A program made the translations under genes and the position numbers. The notes under the pieces are model-generated. The model saw nothing but the letters and a program-made list of their open reading frames with translations, made no database searches and had not been told where the DNA came from. DNA of 9,266 nucleotides from Nitrospirota bacterium (lineage in GTDB: Bacteria; Nitrospirota; Nitrospiria; Nitrospirales; Nitrospiraceae), in NCBI GenBank assembly GCA_016222925.1, contig JACRQB010000114.1:1-9266 (forward strand), written 5' to 3'. Within the stretch, counting starts at the first letter, position 1. The number at the start of each line of letters is the position of its first letter. Positions 1 to 8,325 of the stretch are shown here, piece after piece.

Positions 1-107
1 ACAACTCGCCGACACAACCCATGTGTGCAACATATATCTACCCTCCAAACAACTGTGTGCATTCTGAAAGAGGGTAGGTTGTTCGTAAATTCCTCGCTGT
101 TAGGAAG
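1..107. other. Non-coding edge with short inverted and direct repeats
   Basis: No convincing gene is seen here. The stretch contains an 8-bp inverted repeat, CTACCCTC at 38-45 and GAGGGTAG at 70-77, with a 24-base loop. The octamer TGTGTGCA occurs directly repeated at 22-29 and 54-61. The short open frames on both strands resemble no protein I know. The hairpin could be part of a transcript ending outside the window, but nothing in the sequence decides this. Confidence 0.3.
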
Positions 108-130
108 AAGCCCCTCGAAAGGGGGGGCTT
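108..130 (-). terminator. Probable rho-independent terminator after the DCC gene
   Basis: Read on the minus strand, AAGCCCC pairs with GGGGCTT as a 7-bp stem around a 9-base loop, followed by the pyrimidine-rich CTTCTTCC. It lies 32 bp beyond the stop of the broken DCC-family gene, where a terminator for that gene is expected. The U tract is interrupted by C, so termination may be partial. On the plus strand the hairpin is followed by purines, which argues against that orientation. Confidence 0.5.
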
Positions 131-162
131 GGAGAAGAAAAGGACCCACTTCGTCAGTCTTG

Positions 163-544
163 TCAACTGGGGGGCTTGGCTTCGCCAAACCATTGATACC
201 GATGGCGTGCAATCATGCGATAGCCCCATTCGGCCAGCCGCTTTGCGGAAGGGGACCCTAACCACCACAGCAGAAGTTTCCCACCTGGGAGGTTAGGAAC
301 GAGAGGGAGAAACGCGTCGAGCCCTCTGAGCACTTCTCCTGAAGATCGAATCAAGAAAGCCGTCTCAGGACGACCAGAACGATACTCTCACCCTAGGGCC
401 AGTTTGGCCTCATCGCTCTGAATATGTGAGGAACCTGACACCCGTTCCCGATTGACCAACTCGCAGTTGGTCAATCTGCGCTTTTGCGAAAATACAGAGT
501 CGACATGACCCGTCATACAGCAGAAGACAGGCCTGCTCGGGCAA
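163..544 (-). pseudogene. DCC-family (DUF393) thiol-disulfide oxidoreductase, frameshifted
   Basis: The gene appears to start at a TTG (544-542) preceded by GGAGG with 5 bases of spacing. Its first frame gives the family signature YDGSCRLC, with cysteines at residues 14 and 17, the CxxC pair after which DCC proteins are named. That frame stops at 412-410. Homology resumes one base out of register at about 420 (QSDEAKLALG), meets an in-frame TGA at 390-388, then continues (GRPETAFLIRSSGEVLRGLD) to the typical ending YRMIARHRYQWFG and a TGA at 165-163. The total of 382 bases is one more than 127 codons, which suggests a net single-base insertion plus one nonsense change. The family is about 120-130 residues long and thought to be redox-active; substrates are unknown. 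The fault may be real decay or sequence error. No other gene family fits these motifs. Confidence 0.65.
450..476. repeat. Perfect 12-bp inverted repeat with 3-base loop
   Basis: GATTGACCAACT (450-461) is followed by CGC and then its exact reverse complement AGTTGGTCAATC (465-476). The palindrome lies inside the reading frame of the DCC gene, just after the CxxC motif, where it encodes roughly IDQLRVGQS. On the plus strand it is followed by TGCGCTTTTGCG, so it resembles a terminator, but no plus-strand gene lies upstream. It could also be an operator-like site or a mutational product. Confidence 0.75.
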
Positions 545-549
545 CTGAT

Positions 550-554
550 CCTCC
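550..554 (-). promoter_or_regulatory. Ribosome binding site fixing a TTG start of the DCC gene
   Basis: GGAGG on the minus strand sits 5 bases ahead of the TTG at 544. No ATG or GTG exists in this frame upstream of the CxxC motif before an in-frame stop, so this site decides the start. Confidence 0.55.
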
Positions 555-577
555 GCTAACTGATCGATACCCCTAAT

Positions 578-606
578 AGAAACCTCATCGTTGAGGCAGG
601 GTTTCT
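578..606. repeat. Imperfect hairpin upstream of the DCC gene
   Basis: On the minus strand, AGAAA and CCTCA pair with TGAGG and TTTCT around a 4-base loop, with a 5-base bulge (CCCTG) on the left arm. It sits 23 bp upstream of the DCC ribosome binding site, between that gene and the divergent membrane-protein ORF. It could be a 5' leader structure. Neither side has a proper U tract, so it is a poor terminator. Confidence 0.35.
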
Positions 607-830
607 CTTCGTACAGAATGACGCCTCCACTCCACTCGTCATGGATTGGAAGATCAACTTTTTTATCCTCACACCTCTTGGACTCGCTCTTTTGATTTGG
701 TTCCAGTTTCGATGGACATCAGCGGTTTGTGTCTTCTACGCTACGGTTGGGTTGGCAATGGACGTCGCAACGATCGTACAGGCATCAGCAAAGGATTCAG
801 AAGGTGTTGTCTCCATGATGGCCAGCGGAG

Positions 831-1894
<1,064 letters not shown>

Positions 1895-1898
<4 letters not shown>

Positions 1899-2332
1899 GA
1901 TGCGCTCCCGATTTGCCTGCAACACCAGCGGAGGAGATCTTCCAGCTTGGCTCGATTCTGCAGATCCGCATCTCGTGCAAACGTGACCGCCACAAACTCG
2001 TCCGTCATCTCGGTCTCCTCAACAAACCCGGATTGAAGGAGGAGCGCCCGATATTTGGCGACAGCCGGCTGAAGAAAGTATTTGGCCTGCTTCGCGACTT
2101 CATCGGTTCCTAAATCCTCCGGCGTTCCTTCCGACATCATCGCCATGACATCTTCCATCGCGACCCCATATTGGCAAAGGACTCTCCCGTCCGGTTTGAC
2201 TTCCAAGAGCCAACCATCAGCCCCTAGATCCATAACGAGCGGACCGTCGGGCTCCAATTCGTAAAACTTGGGGAAAGAGCGAAGCAGGTCAGCACGACGC
2301 TGGGCCCATGGTGAGGAAGCCGGCTCCGTCAT
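1895..2332 (-). CDS. Conserved-looking hypothetical protein, 145 aa
   Basis: I do not recognise this protein. It is acidic and soluble, with no signal peptide or membrane segment. The N-terminal half contains a strand-rich stretch (PLVMDLGADGWLLEVKPDGR), and the C-terminal half looks helical, ending LLRWCCRQIGSAS with a vicinal cysteine pair. Its ATG forms an ATGA overlap with the stop of the TPR gene and has GAGGG 8 bases upstream. Its own stop overlaps the methyltransferase GTG in the same way. The tight coupling on both sides implies a shared function and stoichiometry with the TPR protein and methyltransferase, but no activity can be assigned. Confidence 0.8.
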
Positions 2333-3081
2333 GCTTGCATCCCTCGATGAGATCGCGCCTGATAAGGATCGGCAAGACGGGCGCGAAGTGTGCGTAGACG
2401 TTGCGTGTTTTCTTCCAGTTTCGGCAGGTGATACTTGCGATCCATGTGCACCACCTGTTCGAGGAGATCTGCTGCATCCTGCAAGCGCCCCATGTCCTCA
2501 TAGCATTGAGCTAGCACGTACCGCGCGCCACCGGCACGAAGCTCGTCGCGTAACCGCTCGGCGACCGACTGGCTGGTTTGACAACAGGCGGTGGCCTCGT
2601 CGTAGCGTTTTTGTATCAAGAATGTGCGGCCTATCATACGCCAGGCGTCCGCAACACCGCCCAGATTCCCCAACCGACGCATCAACTCCAGCGATCGTTC
2701 GTACAACTGAATGGCCTCCTCAAAGTGACCGGTTTCACGAGCCACCAAACCAAGGTCCGAGAACAAGACGGCTTGGGCCGGCTCATCATGCGTTTTGGTC
2801 ATGAGATCGAGGGCCTCCAGATAATACGCCCGTGCCCGATCCCATTCGCCGGCATCAGCCCGAAGGTTCCCGAGGTTTGCCAACGTCGTCCCGATGCCTT
2901 TTTCATCACCGAAAACTTTTTGCAATTCCAAGACCTCCTGATAATTCGCCTGGGCCGCGTCGCGCCGTCCGCTGACTGCGCAAATGTTCCCCAGGTTGCC
3001 AAGTGTGGCGACCAGGGCACGTTGATCACCGGTGAGCCGATCATATTCCAACGCCTTGGCGTAACAGGTATAGGCTGTTCC
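2329..3081 (-). CDS. TPR-repeat protein, 5' end missing
   Basis: About 250 residues are visible, made almost wholly of tetratricopeptide units of roughly 40 residues. At least five can be lined up, beginning near LVATLGNLGNICAVSGR, TLANLGNLRADAGEWDRARA, LFSDLGLVARETGHFEEA, DAWRMIGRTFLIQKRYDEA and ARYVLAQCYEDMGRLQDA. They form the TPR_12-type solenoid used for protein-protein contacts. A Met at 3051 is the first in-frame ATG, but TPR-like sequence (GTAYTCYAKALEYDRL) already runs from about 3081, so this Met is internal to a repeat and cannot be the natural start. Upstream of 3081 the similarity stops and the neighbouring MBL protein is encoded in a different frame. The gene is therefore truncated or fused at a deletion junction. 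Its stop overlaps the next gene by 4 bases. Confidence 0.75.
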   Translation of the reverse strand, partial: GTAYTCYAKALEYDRLTGDQRALVATLGNLGNICAVSGRRDAAQANYQEVLELQKVFGDEKGIGTTLANLGNLRADAGEWDRARAYYLEALDLMTKTHDEPAQAVLFSDLGLVARETGHFEEAIQLYERSLELMRRLGNLGGVADAWRMIGRTFLIQKRYDEATACCQTSQSVAERLRDELRAGGARYVLAQCYEDMGRLQDAADLLEQVVHMDRKYHLPKLEENTQRLRTLRARLADPYQARSHRGMQA

Positions 3082-3818
3082 ACTTGCTGTTTCCCGCCGG
3101 CAAGGATGGAGGCGCCGTCTCCGACAAGCAGGCTATCGAAGTTGTACTTCAAGAGGCGGCAAAGCCCGTCCTTGGCCTTTTGGACGTCCGCGTACTTTTC
3201 GGCAGGAAGCAGACGCACGGAACCGGGCGGCTTGCCGATCAGCGCATCCCCTACGATCAGTACACCTCGCCCCCGTTCTATGTACAATGCGGATTCTCCC
3301 GAAGACTTTTGATCCTTCAGATGGATCGCCCAGATCCCGCCGGGTAATAGCTCACCATCCTTGTAGGTCTTCGTTGGCGTCACATCCATCTGGGCAGCAT
3401 CGGCTTCCGGCACTCGCAGCTGACACCTGAGCTCTGCCTGATAGGCCGCAGCCTCTCGGATGTGATCCCGGTTCGTGATGACGATGTAGTCAATCGGCTC
3501 ATGTCGGCGGACGACCACCCTCGCCTCAGCCGTCATCGGGGGTGGGTCTACCAGAATCTTATGTTCACCGATTACTAGAAATAATCCATTGAAGTCGAGC
3601 TGCTTCTCCTCGGAAAACCACGACCATTGCCAGATATCGGGCAGGACTTGTTTCATAGCATCTTCGGACACGGTGATAAATTTACGATTCGGCCCTTTCG
3701 TCAGCGAGATCAAGAACATACTGTTGGAGGGAGTGACAGGAATCACGACCTGGACAGACCTGTCAATTCCCTGTACGACTTCTAGAAACTTTTGTTTCCC
3801 CTCCTCCATCTCATCCAT
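3078..3818 (-). CDS. MBL-fold metallohydrolase-like protein, 3' end disrupted
   Basis: About 248 residues are recognisable. Residues 55-248 fit a metallo-beta-lactamase-fold family whose members begin near LPDIWQWSWFSEEK, continue FNGLFLVIGEHKILVDPPP, TNRDHIREA and GGIWAIHLKDQKSSGESALY, then GDALIGKPPGSVRLLPAEKY, and close with LLVGDGASILAGGK. The classical HxHxDH metal motif is replaced by NRDHIRE, usual for this subgroup, so catalytic activity is uncertain. Residues 1-54, with SNSMFLISLTKGPNRKFITV and SEDA, look like the start of an unrelated small protein, so the ATG at 3656 may be the ancestral MBL start. The reading frame stays open to 2799, but beyond VEQ (3075) its sequence is the TPR gene read out of frame and looks meaningless. 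The ATG at 3818 has AGGAG 11 bases upstream. Confidence 0.65.
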
Positions 3819-4191
3819 TATTTCATTTTCTCCTCTCTGCACTCTTGCTTATCGCGCGCGAGGGGGGACTGATGTTTCTCTGGCGCTCCCGGGTTCAGCA
3901 TAAATAGAGATCGAGCCCTCCACAGTGAAAGTAGATCGCCGTTTTGAAGCGCTCGATGTTGCGGAACCCGCAGGCCATGCGCTTGATCTTCGGGATCCGG
4001 CTGTTGAGCCCCTCGCTCATCGCAACCTCCCTTTCGAGAAGAGAACAGAGCCTCGTGATCAAGAGACCATGATCCTATGCTGCTCCTGTGCTTCACCTGA
4101 AGACCGTTGCATCTGCTCAGGTCATCGGCGCCTAGTAGCTGCATCCTACCATGGTAATTTTTAGAGCGGCAACCGTAGGGCAGGAGCGAAG
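3819..4191. other. Gene-poor stretch between PilZ and MBL genes
   Basis: No intact gene is seen. The centre (3895-4074) carries the transposase remnant described separately. The 3819-3894 part holds only the ribosome binding site of the MBL gene and a GC-rich run. The part from 4075 to 4191 has no recognisable protein, promoter or terminator on either strand. The long minus-strand open frame across 3818-4321 is not protein-like and is a shadow of the PilZ tail and transposase stub. Confidence 0.5.
3895..4074 (-). pseudogene. ISL3-type transposase, C-terminal remnant
   Basis: The minus-strand frame ending at the TGA 3897-3895 encodes EREVAMSEGLNSRIPKIKR, then MACGFRNIERFKTAIYFHCG and GLDLYLC. 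This matches the usual C-terminus of ISL3-family (DDE_Tnp_ISL3) transposases, which read approximately SEGLNSKIQ, then GFRN, then IYFHCGGLDL. The frame is closed by a TAG just above 4074 and nothing upstream resembles the catalytic domain, so only about 60 residues remain. No terminal inverted repeats or target duplication could be identified. It marks a past insertion between the purine block and the MBL-TPR-methyltransferase genes. A recent insertion is unlikely because most of the element is gone. Confidence 0.6.
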
Positions 4192-4451
4192 CTAATCCAC
4201 GGCAGGGTCTTCTGGCTGATTCAGCATATCCTTGAGTTGCGGGCACCTGGAGGTTGGACATGGAGACGCACACACGCCCCGAGAGGGAACTGGATCTGAC
4301 TGTCAACCTCACCTCCGGCAAGTGTCAGGTTCATCACAGTCCCATAGCCCGATCCTTCATCTCCTGTGAATTGGACGGGATAGTCGACCGGCACTCGTGG
4401 CCGACCTCTTGGGTGCAGCTCTTTTTCGTCGTCTTGCTCTGGAGACATCAT
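4192..4451 (-). pseudogene. PilZ-domain protein with internal deletion
   Basis: Starting at the tandem ATG (4451/4448), the frame reads MMSPEQDDEK, then RGRPRVPVDYPVQF with the PilZ RxxxR-type arginines, and NLTLAGGEV standing in for the D/NxSxxG motif. Together these would bind cyclic di-GMP. After HVQPPGAR (about 4244) the frame runs quickly to a TGA at 4223-4221. A PilZ-like ending, QLKDMLNQPEDPAVD, is found one base out of register and stops at the TAG 4194-4192. The expected middle part of the domain (final beta strands) is missing, about 20-30 codons, and the pieces are out of frame. The start lies 20 bp after the natural purF stop. Because of the purF frame change the gene is also in frame with the main purF reading frame. 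Confidence 0.55.
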
Positions 4452-4471
4452 GTCGTGGGAGTCTCGGCCAC

Positions 4472-5885
4472 TCAATGCCCTGATTCGAACAGCCCGAGCT
4501 GGAGCTCTTCCGCGCGAGTAAACGGAATGGGATAGCGCTCGGTAAAGCAGGCCGTACAATACTGATCGGGCGTCATCGGCGCGGATGTCAGCATGCCGTC
4601 GATGCTCAGCCGTAATATATTTACGGATTTCCTCAATCGAATGATCGGATGCGATCAGCTCTTTCTTGGTCGGCGTGTCGATCCCATAAAAACAAGGCGA
4701 CAGGATCGGCGGTGAACTGATCCGCATATGCACTTCCTTCGCCCCGGCTTGGCGGATCATCTTGACGATCTTACGGCTGGTCGTTCCTCGAACCAATGAA
4801 TCGTCGACGACGACGACCCGCTTCCCCTCCAACACTTCCGGCACGGCATTCAACTTTACTTTCACGCCGAAGTGGCGAATCGATTGTTCCGGTTCGATAA
4901 ACGTTCGCCCGACATAATGATTGCGGATGAGGCCGGTTTCAAATGGAATGCGCCCACCCTCTGCATAACCGAGGGCCGCAGGAACCCCGGAGTCCGGAAC
5001 GGGAATAACCACATCCGCCGGCACCCCTGATTCTTGCGCCAACCGCCGCCCCAACGCTTTTCGTGTGCCATAGACAGCGTTCGCGCCGAAGATTCGACTG
5101 TCGGGTCGAGCAAAGTAGACATATTCAAACACACACATGGCCGGATTCACTTTAGGAAAGGGATGATGGCTGTCCAGCCCTTGCTCAGTGATAACGATTA
5201 GTTCACCCGGTTCGACTTCACGAACATATTCGGCATCGAGTAAGTCAAAGGCACAGGTCTCCGATGCCACCACCCAACTGCTGCGAAGACGCCCGATACA
5301 CAGCGGCCTGAGCCCATACGGATCGCGCGCGGCGATGAGACCATTGTCGGTCATCAAGACAACCGAAAACGCGCCCCGCACCTGACTCAGCGCATCGATG
5401 ATACGCGCGAGAAAGGAGTCTGCGCGTGAATGGGCGATGAGGTGGATTATGACTTCACTGTCCGATGTGGACTGGAAGATCGCCCCGTAGGCTTCGAGCT
5501 CATGCCGAAGCATCTGCGCATTGATCAGATTGCCGTTGTGAGCCAGAGCTAAATTACCCAGCGCAAAGTTGACAATGAGCGGCTGAACGTTCTTGAGATC
5601 GTTACCGCCGGTCGTCGAGTAGCGGTTATGGCCAATGGCCATATAACCTGGCAGTTTCTCCAGCACCGATTTATGAAAAATGTCGGCAACCAGCCCCATC
5701 CCCTTCTGAACAAAAAACTGCTCTCCATCTCCAGACACTATCCCCGAAGCCTCTTGTCCACGGTGCTGAAGCGCGTACAGCCCCAAGTAGGTGAGATTCG
5801 AGGCCTCCTCGTGACCATAGACGCCGAAGACAGCACACTCATCATGAAACTTATCGGGATCGATGATCGGTAATTCTGTTGGCAT
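4472..5885 (-). CDS. purF: Amidophosphoribosyltransferase, frameshifted near the C-terminus
   Basis: Catalyses the first step of de novo purine synthesis, PRPP plus glutamine to phosphoribosylamine. From the ATG at 5885 a 16-residue propeptide (MPTELPIIDPDKFHDE) precedes the nucleophile Cys17 of the class II glutaminase domain, which also shows ALQHRGQEASGI and GHNRYSTTGG. The phosphoribosyltransferase half carries the PRPP loop VVVVDDSLVRGTTS. As in the Bacillus type, Fe-S ligand cysteines are visible in NPAMCVFEY and SPCFYGID. The main frame follows the family to YITA (residue 426, 4608). The remaining tail, SIDGMLTSAP to YCTACFTERYPIPF and ESGH, is one base out of register and stops at TGA 4474-4472. 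The residues normally between YITA and SIDG (about DSLRYL) are absent, as if 17 bases were lost. Without correction the main frame continues to 4221 through the PilZ gene. Start 5954 is rejected because it lies within purL. Confidence 0.9.
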
Positions 5886-5907
5886 AGCGTCGCGTCTGAT
5901 GGAAGAA

Positions 5908-8160
5908 CTAGGCGTGGTGGACTGCGCGTTCCAGCGAACAGGCCCATTGGTCATACAATGCCGTCACCGGCTGGTCGATCACTGATTCCGCCGACGCCCC
6001 CTCTCGGAGGTGAACGGTCAGCCGCGTACCAGTCACAGATCCGATCATTTCGGCGGGCACCCCGAAACGCCTGGCCTGATCGAGAATCGTCTGTCGATGG
6101 GTGGACTGGGACGAGATCACGACACGCGACTGGCTTTCTCCGAACAACATGGCGTCCTTTCGCAATCGACCTCGTGACAACTGTACCACTGCGCCCAAGG
6201 GTTGTCCGGGCCCAGAGATGCAACTTTCTGCCAGTGTCACGGCAAAACCGCCGTCGGAACAGTCATGAGCAGATTGCAGAAGACCGTCACGAATCAGCGA
6301 CAGCAGACAATCATGGAGGGCCTGTTCGCTATCGAAACTCAAATACGGCGGCGATCCTTGTTCACGCGCATGCATCACTTTGAGATATTCCGACCCCCCC
6401 AGATCTTCCCGCGCCGATCCCAACAGGATAATGTCGTCGCCTTCCTGCTTAAACCACTGGGTCATCGTCCGCTCAGCCTCTTCGATCAGTCCGACCATGC
6501 CCAGCATCGGCGTCGGGTAGATCGAGAGCCCATTGGTTTCGTTATAGAAGCTGACATTCCCGCTCACGATAGGAATCTTGAAATGCTCGCAGGCATCTTT
6601 CATCCCTTCAATCGCCAGCACAAACTGCCACATGATGTCGGACCGTTCCGGGTTCCCGAAATTAAGGCAATCCGTTACGCCGATCGGCGAGGCACCCGAA
6701 CACACGAGATTCCGCGCCGCCTCAGCCACGGCCAGCCTGGCCCCTTCATAGGGATTCAACAGGCAATAGCGGCTGTTGCAATCGACCGTCATGGCCACAG
6801 CTTTGTTCGTGCCTTTGATCCGCACCACCGCGGCATCGGATCCAGGACGAACCGTCGTATTCGTCCGCACCATGTGATCATACTGTTCGTAGACCCACCG
6901 CTTGCTGGCGATGGTCGGCGACTCCAACAAGGCCAACAAGGCCACATTCGCGTCTTTCACATCTGGAATGACGTCATAATTCAGGTTCGTCAGCATATCC
7001 TGATACGCTGGCGGCTGATAGGGCCGTTCATACCGAGGTCCGTCGTCGGCCAACGATTTGGCAGGAATTTCCGCCACGACCTTGCCCTGATCTTTCACAC
7101 GCAAGATACCATCTGCCGTCACCTTTCCGACTACAGCCACATCCAAATCCCACTTCCTGCAAATGGCGATACAGTCATCTTCTTTGCCGGCTTTTGCCAC
7201 CATCAACATCCGCTCTTGCGACTCGGACAGCATGATCTCGTATGGCGTCATCCCAGGCTCTCGCCTCGGGACCACGGTCAGATCCAATTCCATCCCATTG
7301 CCGGCGCGAGAGGCCATCTCGCACGACGAACTCGTCAGCCCTGCCGCCCCCATATCTTGAATCCCAACGAGTAGATCTCGCTCCATCAATTCCAGACAGG
7401 CTTCCAGCAGCAATTTTTCGGTAAAGGGATCACCGACCTGTACCGTCGGCCTCTTCTGCTCCGATTGATCGTCGAACGAATCGGACGCCATCGTCGCCCC
7501 ATGAATCCCATCGCGTCCCGTTTTGGAGCCGAAGTAGATCACAGGATTACCGACGCCTGCCGCCGTGCCACGGAAAATTTTGTCTGTATGGGCCAGACCG
7601 AGACAGAACACGTTAACCAATGGATTCAGCGCGTAGATATCATTGAAGACGATCTCGCCTCCCACAGTAGGCACTCCCATGCAATTGCCGTAACCGGCAA
7701 TGCCGGAGACGACCCCTTTCATGAGATGACGAGTCTTGGGCGAATGCAGCTCTCCAAACCGCAGGGAATCAAGCAAGGCAATCGGCCGTGCCCCCATGGT
7801 GAAGATATCGCGCAAAATCCCGCCGACGCCCGTCGCCGCACCTTGATAGGGCTCGATGAATGACGGATGGTTGTGCGATTCCATCTTGAAAACGACGCAG
7901 AGCCCATCACCGATATCGACCGCTCCGGCATTCTCACCAGGCCCTTGCACAACACGAGGTCCGGTCGTCGGCAGCTTCTTCAGATGCACGCGTGAGCTCT
8001 TGTACGAGCAGTGCTCAGACCACATCACCGAGAACATTCCGAGTTCCGTCAGATTGGGATCACGCCCAAGAATATCGACGATCTTTTGGTATTCCTCGCC
8101 CGTGAGGTTGTGCTGAGCGATGAGATCTTTGGTAATGAGCGGCGTGCCAGTCTGCATCAT
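5908..8160 (-). CDS. purL: Phosphoribosylformylglycinamidine synthase subunit PurL
   Basis: The small (Bacillus/archaeal type) PurL, 750 residues and of the usual length. It performs the ATP-dependent amidation of FGAR to FGAM using ammonia delivered by PurQ, normally in a complex with PurS. Visible landmarks are the catalytic-region His50 in WSEHCSYKSSR, GPGENAGAVDIGDG, the nucleotide-site ESHNHPS at 94-100, DMGAAGLTSSSCEMASRAG, the second-half motif GASPIGVTDCLNFGNPE, SGNVSFYNE and the C-terminal DCSDGGFAVTLAES. It appears intact from end to end, unlike the genes downstream. The start is a tandem ATG (8160/8157) with a weak AGGG just ahead, so the second ATG may be used. It lies 22 bp upstream of purF and follows the small secreted-protein gene after 165 bp. 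Confidence 0.97.
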   Translation of the reverse strand: MMQTGTPLITKDLIAQHNLTGEEYQKIVDILGRDPNLTELGMFSVMWSEHCSYKSSRVHLKKLPTTGPRVVQGPGENAGAVDIGDGLCVVFKMESHNHPSFIEPYQGAATGVGGILRDIFTMGARPIALLDSLRFGELHSPKTRHLMKGVVSGIAGYGNCMGVPTVGGEIVFNDIYALNPLVNVFCLGLAHTDKIFRGTAAGVGNPVIYFGSKTGRDGIHGATMASDSFDDQSEQKRPTVQVGDPFTEKLLLEACLELMERDLLVGIQDMGAAGLTSSSCEMASRAGNGMELDLTVVPRREPGMTPYEIMLSESQERMLMVAKAGKEDDCIAICRKWDLDVAVVGKVTADGILRVKDQGKVVAEIPAKSLADDGPRYERPYQPPAYQDMLTNLNYDVIPDVKDANVALLALLESPTIASKRWVYEQYDHMVRTNTTVRPGSDAAVVRIKGTNKAVAMTVDCNSRYCLLNPYEGARLAVAEAARNLVCSGASPIGVTDCLNFGNPERSDIMWQFVLAIEGMKDACEHFKIPIVSGNVSFYNETNGLSIYPTPMLGMVGLIEEAERTMTQWFKQEGDDIILLGSAREDLGGSEYLKVMHAREQGSPPYLSFDSEQALHDCLLSLIRDGLLQSAHDCSDGGFAVTLAESCISGPGQPLGAVVQLSRGRLRKDAMLFGESQSRVVISSQSTHRQTILDQARRFGVPAEMIGSVTGTRLTVHLREGASAESVIDQPVTALYDQWACSLERAVHHA

Positions 8161-8264
8161 GCCCTAGCGACCACAGCGACAAAGACTACCACGGCGCGTT
8201 CCGACCTACCGATGGTTCGCTCGATGACATGCATGGAACAGCCGTACGTGTTTCCCAACATGAC

Positions 8265-8293
8265 CGGTGAGGTACCAGAATGACACCTCACCG
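8265..8293. repeat. 9-bp hairpin between the secreted-protein gene and purL
   Basis: CGGTGAGGT at 8265-8273 is matched exactly by ACCTCACCG at 8285-8293 across an 11-base loop. It lies 33 bp after the small gene's stop and about 105 bp before purL. No U-rich tract follows on the minus strand, so it is not a classical terminator. It may be a processing or stabilising hairpin, or a protein-binding palindrome in the purL leader. The rest of the 165-bp gap shows no promoter I can support. Confidence 0.4.
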
Positions 8294-8325
8294 ATCCGTG
8301 GATCTGAATTGTAAATCCTGAACTG

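Noticed and set aside
1..640. tRNA or structured RNA gene in the left edge
   Set aside because: No T-arm, anticodon arm or acceptor pairing could be found; most of the stretch is explained by the DCC gene and its terminator.
2799..3074. C-terminal extension of the MBL reading frame
   Set aside because: This part is the TPR gene read in the wrong frame (many Arg and Trp, no repeats), so I do not count it as natural protein.
3070..3100. Programmed -1 frameshift joining MBL and TPR
   Set aside because: The GGGAAAC heptamer upstream is not in the register needed for X XXY YYZ slippage, and no downstream structure was seen; a deletion is simpler.
2578..3312. 244-residue plus-strand open frame
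   Set aside because: Antisense to the TPR and MBL genes and lacking any motif.
3818..3826. Two-codon minicistron ATG AAA TAA overlapping the MBL start
   Set aside because: Its ribosome binding site spacing is only 3 bases and such short frames occur by chance; not enough to call a leader peptide.
3818..4321. 167-residue open frame on the minus strand
   Set aside because: It crosses the PilZ tail and the transposase stub out of frame, has no recognisable domains and irregular composition.
5886..5954. Upstream start for PurF inside purL
   Set aside because: It would put 23 non-family residues before the propeptide; the ATG at 5885 places the catalytic Cys at position 17, normal for this family.
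6202..7374. 390-residue plus-strand open frame inside purL
   Set aside because: Antisense to intact purL; His/Arg/Pro-rich composition typical of a shadow frame in GC-rich coding DNA.
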